Origin: Mesorhizobium sp. M7A.F.Ca.US.006.01.1.1
GTDB taxonomy: Bacteria > Pseudomonadota > Alphaproteobacteria > Rhizobiales > Rhizobiaceae
Direction: 5' to 3'
Assembly: GCF_003997935.1 (NCBI RefSeq)
Contig: NZ_RZQL01000027.1
Coordinates: forward strand, 1-42,119
DNA: 42,119 nucleotides
The position numbers and the translations under genes are program-made. The notes under the pieces are model-generated. The model was not told the DNA's origin. It did no database searches and saw nothing but the letters and a program-made list of their open reading frames with translations. Of this stretch, positions 9,019 through 18,593 are shown one piece after another; position 1 is the first letter of the stretch; every line of letters begins with the position of its first letter.

Positions 9019-9739
9019 TGGTGGACTCCGTCGGAGAAAGGGGGGTTGGGACGGCGCTGTCGAGCTCGCGTGACCAGTCAATGGCATTGATGAAGACGCC
9101 GAGCGGATTCTTGCGCAGCTGATCCGTATTGCTTGGCGAGCGAATCACGATCGTGAGGATCGCAGTCCAGCGCATCGTGCTGGCAAGGCTTCCGCGCTCA
9201 AACACCTGCTCGGTCCATTTGACCTGGAATGAACTTTCGGAGGCTCTGACCACGCTGGTGACCTGTACCGAAACACTGCGCGTTCCGATCTGACCGAAGG
9301 GGTCGTTCGCCTTGGCGTATTCGTTGAGGAAGAGCGCTGCGCGATCGCTAGCAAAGTCGTACGCTGCCAACCAGTTCTGCCGTACCAAAACCGGATCGGT
9401 GGAAACGGAACGGACATTCTGGATGAAGCGGCCGAGATGCCAGGCGATCTGAGCATCCGAGGGCTCATAATTCCGGATCGCCGGCGCGACGGCGCGCGTC
9501 TCGCCGAAGCCATCGACCTCGACGACATAAGGCACGACACGGCTTTGCATCGACTGCCATACGAGTCCGCCGGAAAGCCCGGTCGCCAAGGCCAGGCAGC
9601 CAAGGGCCATGATCCGCCAGTTCCTGGCCTGCAGTCGAGATGAGCCGATGCGCTCGTCCCACAGCTGGGCGGCTTTTTGATACGGCGTGACCGGTTCGGG
9701 TGTTTTGCCGTAACGGTGCACGGGTCGCTTGAAGAGCAT
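9008..9739 (-). CDS. trbF: TrbF/VirB8-like inner-membrane assembly protein
   Basis: 243 residues. A short cytoplasmic N-terminus (TPYQKAAQLWDERIGSSRLQ) precedes one membrane helix (MALGCLALATGLSGGLVW) and a periplasmic VirB8 fold (VVPYVVEVDGFGETRAVAPA, WHLGRFIQNVRSVSTDPVLV, WTAILTIVIRSP and KNPLGVFINAIDWSREL). VirB8-type proteins nucleate assembly of the secretion channel. The start is immediately next to the trbL stop, so the two genes abut. No anomalies. Confidence 0.93.
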   Translation of the reverse strand: MLFKRPVHRYGKTPEPVTPYQKAAQLWDERIGSSRLQARNWRIMALGCLALATGLSGGLVWQSMQSRVVPYVVEVDGFGETRAVAPAIRNYEPSDAQIAWHLGRFIQNVRSVSTDPVLVRQNWLAAYDFASDRAALFLNEYAKANDPFGQIGTRSVSVQVTSVVRASESSFQVKWTEQVFERGSLASTMRWTAILTIVIRSPSNTDQLRKNPLGVFINAIDWSRELDSAVPTPLSPTESTNER

Positions 9740-11062
9740 CTAGTCATCCTTGTCGTTGAGAGAGGGGGTGGCGCTGCCTCCCGGCCGGTCTCCGTCTCGG
9801 ACAGCTTGCATGGCAGCGTGGCGATTTGCACGGGCGGTCTGTTCAGAACGTAGGCGCCTTGCCCACGTCGGCGCCGAAACAGTGGCCGAACCGGCAGAGC
9901 GTTCGGTCATTGGCGCTGTCGGCGTGCCGCCGGTCGCGGTCCACGCGGCATCGCGCCCGGCATCGGCGTTGCGCCCAACACTTGCAGTGGCGGATCGCGC
10001 TATGCGTATAGCGGCGCCGCCAGCTGCACTGGTTACACCATGCATTCCAGCAGCCACACCGGAGAGGCCAGCGTCGGGCGAGGTTGCGCGCCCGATCTGC
10101 CATGACGTGGAAGCAGCCGATCCCATTGTTGTGCCGGCTCGGATGGCGGCGACACCGCCGCTGGTTGCCATACGCGCGCCAGCAAATGCTGTGCCTCCAG
10201 CAACGAGTGATACACCCGCTGCCGCCGCGGTCGTGCCGAGGGCGGCGCCCGCCCCAAGCTGCGGTGCGCCTGAGACAAGACCCGACGCGATCCCCGGCCC
10301 AAAAATGCCAAGGCCAAGCAATGCCAGTGCGCCCAGTACCTGGGACATGGCACCGGCAAGATCCGGCTCCTTGCCTTGCAATGCGGAAGCGAACTCCCCG
10401 AAGAGCGTGGAGCCGATACCGACAATGACGGCGAGCACCATCACCTTGATGCCTGACGAGATAACATGGCCGAGCACGCGTTCGGCCAGGAACGCTGAAC
10501 GGTTCCAAAGTGCGAATGGAACCAAAACAAAACCTGCCAGCGTGGTGAGCTTGAACTCAAGGATGGTGATGAAAAGCTGGATGGAAAGGATGAAGAAGGC
10601 GATGATGACCAGGAACCAGGCCATCAGCAGCACGAAGATGGTCAGTGCGTTGCCGAAGATTTCCGGGAAGCCCAGGAGCTGACTGGCTTGGTCAAGCATT
10701 GGCCAAGCACCTTCGAAACCGGTCGCGGCAATGCGGCCCGGGCGCAAGAGATTGTCTGCCGACAGATTGCCGGCCGACGCCTTAATCCCGAGACCGGCAA
10801 AAGAACGATAAACGATATCGGCGAGGTTCTTGAAATTGTTCAGAATGAAGGCGAAGACGCCAACATAGAGCACCTTGCGGACAAGCCGGCCGAGAACGCT
10901 GGTTTCGTCGCCGAGCGCCCACGCCAGGCCGGCAAGTGTGATGTCAATGCCGATCAGAATGGTAGTGAGGAAGGCGAGGTCGCCCGATAGCAGACCGAAC
11001 CCGCTGTCGATGTAGCGGATGAAGGTCTCCATGAAGCGATCGATGACGCCAAGGTCGTTCAT
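9740..11062 (-). CDS. trbL: TrbL/VirB6-like polytopic membrane protein
   Basis: 440 residues. The N-terminal 270 hold several hydrophobic segments (LAFLTTILIGIDITLAGLAW, VLYVGVFAFILNN, ALTIFVLLMAWFLVIIAFF, VMVLAVIVGIGSTLFGEF), with the signature region FKLTTLAGFVLVPFALW. The C-terminal part is Ala/Gly/Thr rich (GAALGTTAAAAGVSLVAGGT) and ends in a basic, low-complexity tail, normal for TrbL. It forms the inner-membrane part of the DNA channel. Position between trbJ and trbF is canonical. Only 33 bp separate it from trbJ, so there is no room for a trbK entry-exclusion gene. Confidence 0.92.
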   Translation of the reverse strand: MNDLGVIDRFMETFIRYIDSGFGLLSGDLAFLTTILIGIDITLAGLAWALGDETSVLGRLVRKVLYVGVFAFILNNFKNLADIVYRSFAGLGIKASAGNLSADNLLRPGRIAATGFEGAWPMLDQASQLLGFPEIFGNALTIFVLLMAWFLVIIAFFILSIQLFITILEFKLTTLAGFVLVPFALWNRSAFLAERVLGHVISSGIKVMVLAVIVGIGSTLFGEFASALQGKEPDLAGAMSQVLGALALLGLGIFGPGIASGLVSGAPQLGAGAALGTTAAAAGVSLVAGGTAFAGARMATSGGVAAIRAGTTMGSAASTSWQIGRATSPDAGLSGVAAGMHGVTSAAGGAAIRIARSATASVGRNADAGRDAAWTATGGTPTAPMTERSAGSATVSAPTWARRLRSEQTARANRHAAMQAVRDGDRPGGSATPSLNDKDD

Positions 11063-11095
11063 GCCGCTGCCTTTCTCGTCGTGATGAACTCGTGA

Positions 11096-11821
11096 TTAAT
11101 TGCCGGGATAAGCCGAGCCGGTACCCAAGAATCGCTTCGTCATCTCGCGGGCGGCTTCGTCTGACTGGGCCTTGCGGGCGGCATCCTCGGCCTCAGCTCG
11201 AAACTGCGTTGCGAGCAGCGTCTGGATCTGCATCTGCTGTTTTGTCGAAAGCGCCATCAGCTGGTTGGTGGCCTGGCTTGCCTGAAGCGCACCGGCCGCC
11301 CCTTGGCTGCGGTTGACGAGATCGGCGAGCAGATCGCCGTCGGCGCGGACGTTCTCGACGATTTGCGACTGGACACCCATGGTCTGGCGGAACGCCTGCA
11401 TGGCGGTTTGCCAACGCTCCCGCGCAGCACTCGCCACATCGCTGACTTTGATCGTGGCGTCGTAGCTTTCCGGATATTGGCTGCGCCACTGGTCTTGAAG
11501 CTTGCCCAGATCAAAGCTGAGGCCACTCGCCTGGTCCATCAAGCCGTCGATGCGATGGAGCGAACCGGTGAGTTGGCCAACGGAAGAGAAATCCAGACGC
11601 TGAAGATTGCGCGCCATGTTCTGCAGCATGGTCGCCTGATTCTGCAGCGACTGGATCTGGTTGTTGATCTGCTCCAATGCGCGCGCGGCCGTCAGCACGT
11701 TCTGCGCATAATTGGACGGATCGAACACGATAAGGGCGTAGGCGGGCTGCACATAGTCGGCCATAGGCTTGGCGATCAGGGAAACGGTGATCAGGCCGGA
11801 GAGAAGGCGTCGCCGCATCAT
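11096..11821 (-). CDS. trbJ: TrbJ/VirB5-like conjugal transfer protein
   Basis: About 241 residues from ATG 11821, whose ATGATG overlaps the trbE stop. A signal sequence (MMRRRLLSGLITVSLIAKPM) is followed by IVFDPSNYAQNVLTAARALE and a long coiled-coil stretch (QINNQIQSLQNQATMLQNMA), typical of TrbJ. The rest is helical and Gln/Ala rich (LQASQATNQLMALSTKQQMQ). TrbJ/VirB5 proteins are periplasmic minor pilus or adhesin-like parts of the apparatus. Intact. Confidence 0.92.
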   Translation of the reverse strand: MMRRRLLSGLITVSLIAKPMADYVQPAYALIVFDPSNYAQNVLTAARALEQINNQIQSLQNQATMLQNMARNLQRLDFSSVGQLTGSLHRIDGLMDQASGLSFDLGKLQDQWRSQYPESYDATIKVSDVASAARERWQTAMQAFRQTMGVQSQIVENVRADGDLLADLVNRSQGAAGALQASQATNQLMALSTKQQMQIQTLLATQFRAEAEDAARKAQSDEAAREMTKRFLGTGSAYPGN

Positions 11822-14268
11822 GAGAATTGCTCCTTGTCTGGTTGAGGGAATTGCTTGAGAAGTTCGCCGGCCCAATCGAGGCCGCGCGCGATCAGGAACT
11901 GCGAGGCAAAGCTGCCTTGCCCGTCTTCGGACATGATCCTGTCGATCAGAGTCTGCGTGGCCGGATCGGAAGCACCGCAAAGCGCAAGAGCGATGGGGCC
12001 AAGCTCGAGCTCGAACAGACGGTTGCCGCGGCGCGATTGCAGATAATACTGACGCTTCGGCGTGGCGCGGGCGATCAATTCGATCTGCCGCTCGCTTAAA
12101 CCGAAGCGCTCGTAGGCTGTGCGCGCCTGGGGTTCCACGGCACGATCATTGGGAAGGAAAATGCGCTGCGGGCAGCTTTCGATGATTGCCGGCGCTATGC
12201 CAGAGCCCGCGATATCAGCCAGCGACTGCGTAGCGAAGACAACCGACACGTTCTTCTTTCGCAGCACCTTCAGCCATTCGCGGATGCGGGCGGCGAACAG
12301 CGGATTGTCGAGATAGACCCACGCCTCGTCGAGCATGATCAGCGTGGGCCGTCCGTCGAACCGTTCCTCAAGTCGCTGGAACAGATAGGTAAGCACCGGC
12401 AGCAAAGCGCTTTGGCTGTGCATTAACTCCTCGGTCTCGAAACACTGCACATCCGACAAGGCCAGCCCATCATGATCGGCATCGAGCAGGCGGCCGAAGG
12501 GACCGTCGAGCGTGTAGGGCATCAATGCGGTCTTCAGCGCATTGGATTGAAGCAGGACCGAAAGACCGGTCAGTGTGCGTTCCTGCGCCGGCGCGGTGGC
12601 AAGGCTGGCCAGCGCTGACCAAATAGCCTCCTTCACCTCCGGCGTGACGGTGACGTTCTCGTGGGCAACAAGGCTGGCGATCCATTCGGCCGCCCAGCTT
12701 CGGCTAGCCTGGTCGTTGATGCTGCGCAGTGGCTGAAAGGCAAGGGAACCGTCCGCTCCTAGCGCGTGGTGTTCTCCACCCATGGCAAGTGTTGCAGCAC
12801 GGGCCGAATTGCCTTTGTCGAAGACATAAACCTGGGCGCCGGCGTAGCGCCTGAACTGCAGAGCAATCAGAGCAAGCAGAACCGACTTGCCGGCGCCGGT
12901 CGGACCAACAACCAGCATGTGGCCGACATCTTCGACGTGGGTGGAAAGCCGAAACGGTGTCGACCCACTGGTCTCGGCAACGAAAAGCGGTGGCGCTTCG
13001 GTTTGGGTGACTTTCGCGAGATGCTCGTTTGTCGCAGGACCGGCCCAAACCGACGACAGCGGCATGAGATGGGCAAGGTTCAATGTATGAACGAGCGGTT
13101 GGCGAACGTTAGCGTAGACATGGCCAGGCAATGAGCCGAGCCAAGCCTCGACCGCATTGACGCCTTCTCGGATCGTGGTGAAGCCGAGCCCATTGATGAT
13201 GCGCTCGACCGCGCGAAGCTTCTCTGCAGCGGCTTGGCGATCCTCGCCCCACACCGTCACGGTGGTGGTGAGATAGCCGAAACTCACATGATCACCGCCC
13301 AATGCCTGAAGGGCTTCGTCGGCATCGAGCGCCTTGTTGTCGGCATCGCTATCGACAAGCGGGACCGGCTCGTTGGTAATGACCTCGCGTAGGATTGCCA
13401 CGATCGATTTGCGCTTGGCAAACCACTGCCGGCGCAATCGCGTCAGCGTCTTCGTGGCTTCCGTTTTCTCGAGCGGAATGAAGCGCGTCATCCAGCGATA
13501 GGCGAAATCCTGATGATTGAGGGTATCGAGGATTCCGGGCCGGGTGAGGTTCGGAAAGCCGAGGATGGTCAGTGTGCGAAGATGCTGCTCACCCAGCATC
13601 GGCTCCAGGCCACCGGTAAGCGGCGCATCGACCAGGATTGCATCCAGATATATCGGCGTTTCCGGGGCCATGATAGGATGGCGACGAGGCGAAATCGTGC
13701 CGTGGAGGTAGGTCAACGTCTGAGCATCATCGAGGACGCGTACTTCGGACATGAAACCCGAGAAGAGATCGAGCACGCGGTTGGTCTCGTCACGGAACCT
13801 CGCCAGATCCTGGCGCCAGTCTCTTTCTCCTCGGGAATAATGAGAGTCGACGAGCGTGCTTTCTGCGCGCGCCTGGGCGTCCGGCGGTGGCATAAACACC
13901 AAGGTCAGATGATAGCGGCTCTCGTAGTGCGCTACCTTCCCCTCGAAAGCAGCGCGGCGTTCTTCGTCGACCAGCCACGACGCGGCGTCAGGAAAATGCG
14001 AGTTCGGATAGCCCAGCGCTTCTGTGCGCTCGGCCTCAAAGAACAATGCCCAGCCAGAGCCAAGGCGTCTGAGAGCATTGTTCGCCCGGGCGCAAATGCC
14101 GACGAGTTCAGCCTCCGTCGCACTTTCGAGATCCGGGCCGCGGAACCGCAACGTCCGCTGAAAGCTGCCGTCCTTGTTGAGCACGATGCCGGGCGCCACC
14201 AAGGCAGCCCAGGGTAGATGGTCGGCAAGCCGGTCGGCTTTGCTTCGATATTCCGAAAGGTTCAGCAT
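11818..14268 (-). CDS. trbE: TrbE/VirB4-like conjugation ATPase
   Basis: 816 residues from ATG 14268, which lies inside the end of trbD. The N-terminal CagE/TrbE/VirB domain (LSEYRSKADRLADHLPWAAL) is followed by the ATPase core: Walker A near residue 455 is VVGPTGAGKSVLLALI, Walker B is PTLIMLDEAWVYLD, and a VVFATQSLADI motif follows. VirB4-type ATPases power pilus biogenesis and substrate transfer at the inner membrane. Length is normal for the family. A longer open frame upstream of 14268 is only the shadow of trbD and trbC in another frame. Confidence 0.95.
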   Translation of the reverse strand: MLNLSEYRSKADRLADHLPWAALVAPGIVLNKDGSFQRTLRFRGPDLESATEAELVGICARANNALRRLGSGWALFFEAERTEALGYPNSHFPDAASWLVDEERRAAFEGKVAHYESRYHLTLVFMPPPDAQARAESTLVDSHYSRGERDWRQDLARFRDETNRVLDLFSGFMSEVRVLDDAQTLTYLHGTISPRRHPIMAPETPIYLDAILVDAPLTGGLEPMLGEQHLRTLTILGFPNLTRPGILDTLNHQDFAYRWMTRFIPLEKTEATKTLTRLRRQWFAKRKSIVAILREVITNEPVPLVDSDADNKALDADEALQALGGDHVSFGYLTTTVTVWGEDRQAAAEKLRAVERIINGLGFTTIREGVNAVEAWLGSLPGHVYANVRQPLVHTLNLAHLMPLSSVWAGPATNEHLAKVTQTEAPPLFVAETSGSTPFRLSTHVEDVGHMLVVGPTGAGKSVLLALIALQFRRYAGAQVYVFDKGNSARAATLAMGGEHHALGADGSLAFQPLRSINDQASRSWAAEWIASLVAHENVTVTPEVKEAIWSALASLATAPAQERTLTGLSVLLQSNALKTALMPYTLDGPFGRLLDADHDGLALSDVQCFETEELMHSQSALLPVLTYLFQRLEERFDGRPTLIMLDEAWVYLDNPLFAARIREWLKVLRKKNVSVVFATQSLADIAGSGIAPAIIESCPQRIFLPNDRAVEPQARTAYERFGLSERQIELIARATPKRQYYLQSRRGNRLFELELGPIALALCGASDPATQTLIDRIMSEDGQGSFASQFLIARGLDWAGELLKQFPQPDKEQFS

Positions 14269-14534
14269 GCAAGCCACCCCTTCAGACGTAGGTGGCGCAC
14301 AAGCACGCTGGCGAAGTCCGGATCGCGTCTTGCGGCAAACACCGCTAACGAGTGGCCTGCGATCCAAAGCACCAGACCAGCAATCCATTGCTGCAAGCCG
14401 AAGCCAATGGCCGCGGCCACTGTACCGTTGAGGATCGCCACCGCGCGCGGAGCCCCGCCGAGCAGGATCGGCTCGGTCAGCGCCCGGTGGACCGGTACTG
14501 CGAAGCCCTCGATATGCTGCTCCCCGGCGGCCAT
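14262..14534 (-). CDS. trbD: TrbD/VirB3-like protein
   Basis: 90 residues, starting with ATG 14534 at the last base of trbC. The sequence EGFAVPVHRALTEPILLGGA and PRAVAILNGTVAAAIGFGLQ is the VirB3 signature (a conserved HRALTEPxLxGGxPR block), followed by membrane helices (WIAGLVLWIAGHSLAVFAAR) and DPDFASVLVRHL. VirB3/TrbD works with VirB4/TrbE at the inner membrane, and the genes overlap accordingly. Confidence 0.92.
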   Translation of the reverse strand: MAAGEQHIEGFAVPVHRALTEPILLGGAPRAVAILNGTVAAAIGFGLQQWIAGLVLWIAGHSLAVFAARRDPDFASVLVRHLRLKGWLAC

Positions 14535-14842
14535 CAGACGAGCGCCCCACCACCGAAGGAGAAGAAGGAGAGGAAGAAGCTCGATGCCGCGAAGGCGATC
14601 GACAGACCGAAGACGATCTGAATCAGGCGCCGAAAACCACCGGCGGTGTCGCCGAAGGCAAGCGTCAGGCCGGTGGTGATAATGATGATCACCGCAACGA
14701 TCTTGGCGACCGGTCCCTGCACGGACTCCAGGATCTGCTGCAGCGGCTGCTCCCACGGCATGCCGGAGCCGGCGGCATAAACCGGGGCCGTGATAAGAAA
14801 CGCGAGCGCTGTGGACGAAAGAAAGCGAAGCTTCTTGCGCAT
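14534..14842 (-). CDS. trbC: TrbC/VirB2-like pilin
   Basis: 102 residues. A long signal peptide (FLSSTALAFLITAPVYAAGS) is followed by PWEQPLQQILESVQGPVAKI and two hydrophobic segments (VAVIIIITTGLTLAFGD and LIQIVFGLSIAFAASSFFLS), the VirB2 pilin pattern. The mature peptide would form the conjugative pilus. It lies 12 bp after the trbB stop. Confidence 0.92.
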   Translation of the reverse strand: MRKKLRFLSSTALAFLITAPVYAAGSGMPWEQPLQQILESVQGPVAKIVAVIIIITTGLTLAFGDTAGGFRRLIQIVFGLSIAFAASSFFLSFFSFGGGALV

Positions 14843-14854
14843 GAGGAAGGCCTT

Positions 14855-15823
14855 TCAAAGCTGCTGGAGTTGCGAAAGCGTGAGCGGGGCAACGGCGTAA
14901 TCGCCGCTGCCGTCGAGACCGGTGACCTCGGCGATTGCGTCGATGTGGCGCGACGAGCCGCGTCCCGCTATGAAGACGATCAGATCTATCGCCTCAGCGA
15001 TGAGCCGGCGGGGAACGGTGACCACCGCTTCCTGGGCGAGTTGCTCAATGCGATAGAGAGCCGAGCGCGCGGAATTGGCGTGTACGGTAGCGATGCCGCC
15101 TGGGTGCCCGGTGTTCCATGCCTTCAGCATGTCGAGCGCTTCCGCGCCCCTCACCTCGCCCACGATGATGCGGTCCGGCCTGAGCCTCAGCGTCGAGCGC
15201 ACGAGATCGGCAAGGGTGACCGAGCCCCGCCTTGTTCTCAGGGCAACGCAGTCCCTGGCCGCGCACTGCAGTTCGCGTGTGTCCTCGATCAGGATCACCC
15301 GATCGTCGCATTCGGCGACTTCAGCCAGCAGAGCGTTGGCGAGTGTTGTCTTCCCCGAGGAAGTGCCGCCGGCGATCAGCATGTTGCGCCGCTCGCGGAC
15401 GGCCTTTTTCAGCGCATCGGCCTGCAGCGGCAGCATGATGCGTTCGGCAACATAGTCGGCCAGGGTGTAGACTTTCGCGGCGGGCTTGCGGATGGCAAAA
15501 CATGGCGCCAACACCACAGGTGGCAGCAGGCCTTCGAAGCGTTCGCCAGACGGCAATTCGGCACTGACGATCGGGTTGTCGGCGTGCGCCTCGGCGCGCA
15601 CGTGCGAAGCAACCAGGCGGATGATACGTTCTGCCTCGGACGGGTGCATGTGAACGTCGGTATCGACCCGACCTTCGCCTAACCGGTCGAGTCGCAGCGC
15701 GCCGTCGGGATTGACCATCACCTCGATGACGGACGGATCGGCCAGGGCTTCGGTGATTGCCGGACCCATGGCGGTGCGCAGCATGACACGCCGCCGGTGG
15801 TCGGCCTCGGGATGAGAGCTCAT
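14855..15823 (-). CDS. trbB: TrbB/VirB11-like secretion ATPase
   Basis: 322 residues. The N-terminal domain (ALADPSVIEVMVNPDGALRL) leads into the hexameric ATPase with Walker A GGTSSGKTTLANALLAEV (about residue 150), ILIEDTRELQC (Asp box), Walker B region LRLRPDRIIVGEVRGAEAL and the His box GHPGGIATVHANSARSALYR. VirB11 ATPases act at the cytoplasmic face and switch the machine between pilus assembly and DNA transfer. Its ATG overlaps the end of the upstream copG-like gene by 4 bp. Confidence 0.95.
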   Translation of the reverse strand: MSSHPEADHRRRVMLRTAMGPAITEALADPSVIEVMVNPDGALRLDRLGEGRVDTDVHMHPSEAERIIRLVASHVRAEAHADNPIVSAELPSGERFEGLLPPVVLAPCFAIRKPAAKVYTLADYVAERIMLPLQADALKKAVRERRNMLIAGGTSSGKTTLANALLAEVAECDDRVILIEDTRELQCAARDCVALRTRRGSVTLADLVRSTLRLRPDRIIVGEVRGAEALDMLKAWNTGHPGGIATVHANSARSALYRIEQLAQEAVVTVPRRLIAEAIDLIVFIAGRGSSRHIDAIAEVTGLDGSGDYAVAPLTLSQLQQL

Positions 15824-16233
15824 CCTTCCCCTCCCCCACCATTGTCTTTGCTAAGCGACTTTTTGCCGGAAGCGATCTGGCGGCCGACCTTCTCAACGAA
15901 TTTCTCGAAACGCTCTTGGGCAATAGCCTGCGTTGCCCGATCCGGGACCGGCGTGTGGGCGTGAAGGGTGATCGAAAAGCGGATGAAGAGCGCCAGGCTC
16001 TCCAGGATCACCTCGGAATCGCGCCTGACGTGGGCAAGATCGCGGGAGAGCCGGTCAAGCCTTACGCCGTAGCGCCGATCGAACTCGCTCTCGCCACGCC
16101 GCTCGATGAACGCCTCGATCGCCTTCCCCACGATCGCTGATTTGGTCGTTGACGGATCGCGACTGAGGTTGTCCAGTTTCTCGCTGAGCTCCGGCTCAAG
16201 CAGAAACTGATGGCGAATGCGGTGCGGCTTCAT
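15820..16233 (-). CDS. CopG-family ribbon-helix-helix protein of the Trb operon
   Basis: About 137 residues from ATG 16233 (MKPHRIRHQFLLEPELSEKL); an in-frame upstream start would add 21 unrelated residues. The N-terminus is a ribbon-helix-helix (RHQFLLEPELSEKLDNLSRD, then KSAIVGKAIEAFIER) and the C-terminal half is helical (FEKFVEKVGRQIASGKKSL). A CopG-like gene between traG and trbB is standard in these rhizobial and plasmid Trb operons, where it is presumed to regulate transfer. Overlap with trbB suggests co-expression. Confidence 0.85.
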   Translation of the reverse strand: MKPHRIRHQFLLEPELSEKLDNLSRDPSTTKSAIVGKAIEAFIERRGESEFDRRYGVRLDRLSRDLAHVRRDSEVILESLALFIRFSITLHAHTPVPDRATQAIAQERFEKFVEKVGRQIASGKKSLSKDNGGGGEG

Positions 16234-16349
16234 GCGGATCGTTCCGACGGCCCGGCGTTGCGCCGGCGACGGGAGAAGCATCGGCCAGACGCTCAAAATT
16301 GCTTATGGCCGTTATCTACGCTGAGGTGCGCTCTGCAACTCAGCGGACT

Positions 16350-18374
16350 TCAGAAGCCGGGAATGACATCGTCGCCCCTGCCCTCGTTGATACCGTAGAC
16401 GCGGGCCGCAGTGGAAATCCGATCCATGACACGCTTGTCCGCGAGCGCTTCGCTGTCATCGTCTGCGGGCTTGTACAGATCGGCCTGATCGGGCTCTTGA
16501 GAGACAACAACGTCTTCTTCGGGCAGGCTTGGATGGCGTTGCTGCTGAACGCCTCCCTCGTCTTCAACTGGCGCGTCGGCGCTTTCCTCGTCCGCAGCAA
16601 GTCGGCTATCGACGCTGCACACTTGTCCAGTCCAGCCGTCCGGGCGTGATGCAGGGCAGTCCGCATAGGGTCCGTCGTGCAGCACCGGCGCAGGCAGCAC
16701 CCGATCTGTGAAATTCTGATCCTGATAATAGCGCAGCTTCTTGGCGCGGATCGGCGGCAACCCAGAAACCAGGACCAATTCGTCTGACGGCGGCAATTGC
16801 ATCACCTCGCCTGGCGTCAGGAGCGGGCGCGCGGTTTCCTGGCGGCTCACCATGACATGTGAAAGCCAGGGCGCAAGCCGATGGCCCGCATAGTTGCGCA
16901 TCGACCTAAGTTCGGTTGCGGTGCCGAGGGCATCCGAGATGCGCTTGGCCGTGCGTTCGTCATTGGAGGAAAAGGCAATTCGCACGTGGCAATTGTCGAG
17001 AATAGCATTGTTCTCGCCATAGGCCTTTGAAACCTGGTTCAAAGATTGTGCGATCAGATAGGAGCGAATGCCATAACCTGCCATGAAGGCGAGCGCCGTT
17101 TCGAAGAAGTCGAGGCGACCGAGCGCCGGAAACTCGTCCAGCATCATGAGCAGCTGATGCTTACGGCTCTTCTTCGGGTCCCCCTCCAGACGCTCCGTCA
17201 ACCGCCTGCCGATCTGGTTCAAGATCAGTCGCACAAAAGGCTTGGTGCGCGAGATATCCGAAGGCGGCACGACCAGATAGAGCGACAGCGGTCGCTCTCC
17301 ATCCACTAGGTCAGCGATGCGCCAGTCGCAGGACGAAGTGGCCGCCGCGACCGTTGGATCACGATAAAGCCCGAGAAAGGACATGGCGGTCGAGAGGACG
17401 CCTGAGCGCTCGTTTTCCGACTTGTTCAGGAGTTCGCGAGCCGCCGAGGCCACTACGGGATGGACCTGAGGGTTATGCCCCGTCCCGAGATGGTTTGTCG
17501 TCATCATCCGCCGTAGCGTTGCGGCAAACGAGCGTTGCGGGTCCGACAGGAAGGTGGCGACGCGGGCCAGCGTCTTGTCCTCTTCAGCGTAGAGCACGTG
17601 CAAAATGGCGCCAACTAGGAGTGAATGGCTGGTCTTCTCCCAGTGGTTCCGTCGCTCCAGCGCGCCCTCGGGATCGACGAGGATGTCGGCGATGTTTTGA
17701 ACGTCCCGGATCTCATCTGGGCCTTTGCGCACCTCCAGCAGCGGGTTGTAGCGTGCCGATCTCGGGTCGGTCGGATTGAACAGAAGGCAGTACGAGAATT
17801 TCGACCGCCAGCCGGAGGTCAACTGCCAATTTTCGCCTTTTATATCATGAATGATGGCAGACCCGGTCCAGGAAAGTAGCGTTGGAACAACCAGCCCCAC
17901 GCCCTTGCCCGAACGCGTCGGCGCAAATGCCATGACGTGCTCCGGGCCGTCATGGCGCAGATAGCGATCGTTCAGCCTACCGAGGAAAACGCCCGCCGGC
18001 CGTAACAACCCTGCCGTCTCGACCTCATGAGTCGTGGCCCACCGTGAAGACCCATAGGTCGTAACCGACCCGCGCTGTCGCGCGCGCAAAAGCGAGCCAG
18101 CGATTGCGGCGGCACAACCCAGGAATCCGCTGGCGCCTGCAAGCGTACCGGCTTTGTCGAAGACCTCCGGCGCATAAGCATCGAAGTGGAACCACCATTC
18201 AAACAGCTTCCACGGCTTGTAGATTGGCCAGCCGGCGAAGAGAAACCATGGTGCGCCGAGAGGCGTCTGGTAGGTCAGCATTTGAGCGCACCATTGGGTT
18301 GCCGTCCATACGCCGATAATGACAATTGCGCACACAACGGCGATCTGCCCGATCAGTAGCTTCGTAGGTGTCAT
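16350..18374 (-). CDS. traG: TraG/VirD4-like coupling protein
   Basis: About 674 residues from ATG 18374 (MTPTKLLIGQIAVVCAIVII). Two N-terminal membrane helices anchor it. The cytoplasmic ATPase follows with Walker A FAPTRSGKGVGLVVPTLLSW and Walker B QLLMMLDEFPALGRL, plus YLIAQSLNQVSKAYGENNAI and NCHVRIAFSSNDERTAKRIS, all typical of TraG. The coupling protein links the relaxase-DNA complex to the Trb channel. It is the first gene of the minus-strand transfer operon. The C-terminal tail is acidic and variable (EDEGGVQQQRHPSLPEEDVV). Confidence 0.95.
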   Translation of the reverse strand: MTPTKLLIGQIAVVCAIVIIGVWTATQWCAQMLTYQTPLGAPWFLFAGWPIYKPWKLFEWWFHFDAYAPEVFDKAGTLAGASGFLGCAAAIAGSLLRARQRGSVTTYGSSRWATTHEVETAGLLRPAGVFLGRLNDRYLRHDGPEHVMAFAPTRSGKGVGLVVPTLLSWTGSAIIHDIKGENWQLTSGWRSKFSYCLLFNPTDPRSARYNPLLEVRKGPDEIRDVQNIADILVDPEGALERRNHWEKTSHSLLVGAILHVLYAEEDKTLARVATFLSDPQRSFAATLRRMMTTNHLGTGHNPQVHPVVASAARELLNKSENERSGVLSTAMSFLGLYRDPTVAAATSSCDWRIADLVDGERPLSLYLVVPPSDISRTKPFVRLILNQIGRRLTERLEGDPKKSRKHQLLMMLDEFPALGRLDFFETALAFMAGYGIRSYLIAQSLNQVSKAYGENNAILDNCHVRIAFSSNDERTAKRISDALGTATELRSMRNYAGHRLAPWLSHVMVSRQETARPLLTPGEVMQLPPSDELVLVSGLPPIRAKKLRYYQDQNFTDRVLPAPVLHDGPYADCPASRPDGWTGQVCSVDSRLAADEESADAPVEDEGGVQQQRHPSLPEEDVVVSQEPDQADLYKPADDDSEALADKRVMDRISTAARVYGINEGRGDDVIPGF

Positions 18375-18593
18375 CGGCTTGGCCCGCTGAACAACGCGAC
18401 CTAGCATCGCGCGGCGCAGCCGGGACAGGAATGTTCCTCACATACGATTTGGGAGCAATGAACGACTTCCTACGTATGCAGGTCGGTCAGCACGCGTGTT
18501 GCGCCTTCACGCGACACCATCCGCCACTCCATCCTTTCCATTCACCCTGAGGCCCGGCGCCGCCGACAGTTGCGTGACCGCTCCTCCGCAAAG

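Noticed and set aside
11818..14553. Longer TrbE start at 14553
   Set aside because: The upstream 95 codons are an out-of-frame reading of trbD/trbC; ATG 14268 gives the canonical TrbE N-terminus.
18441..18478. CATACG/CGTATG 6-bp inverted repeat upstream of traG as a TraR-type tra box
   Set aside because: Arms are short with 26 bp between them and do not match the 18-bp tra-box palindrome.
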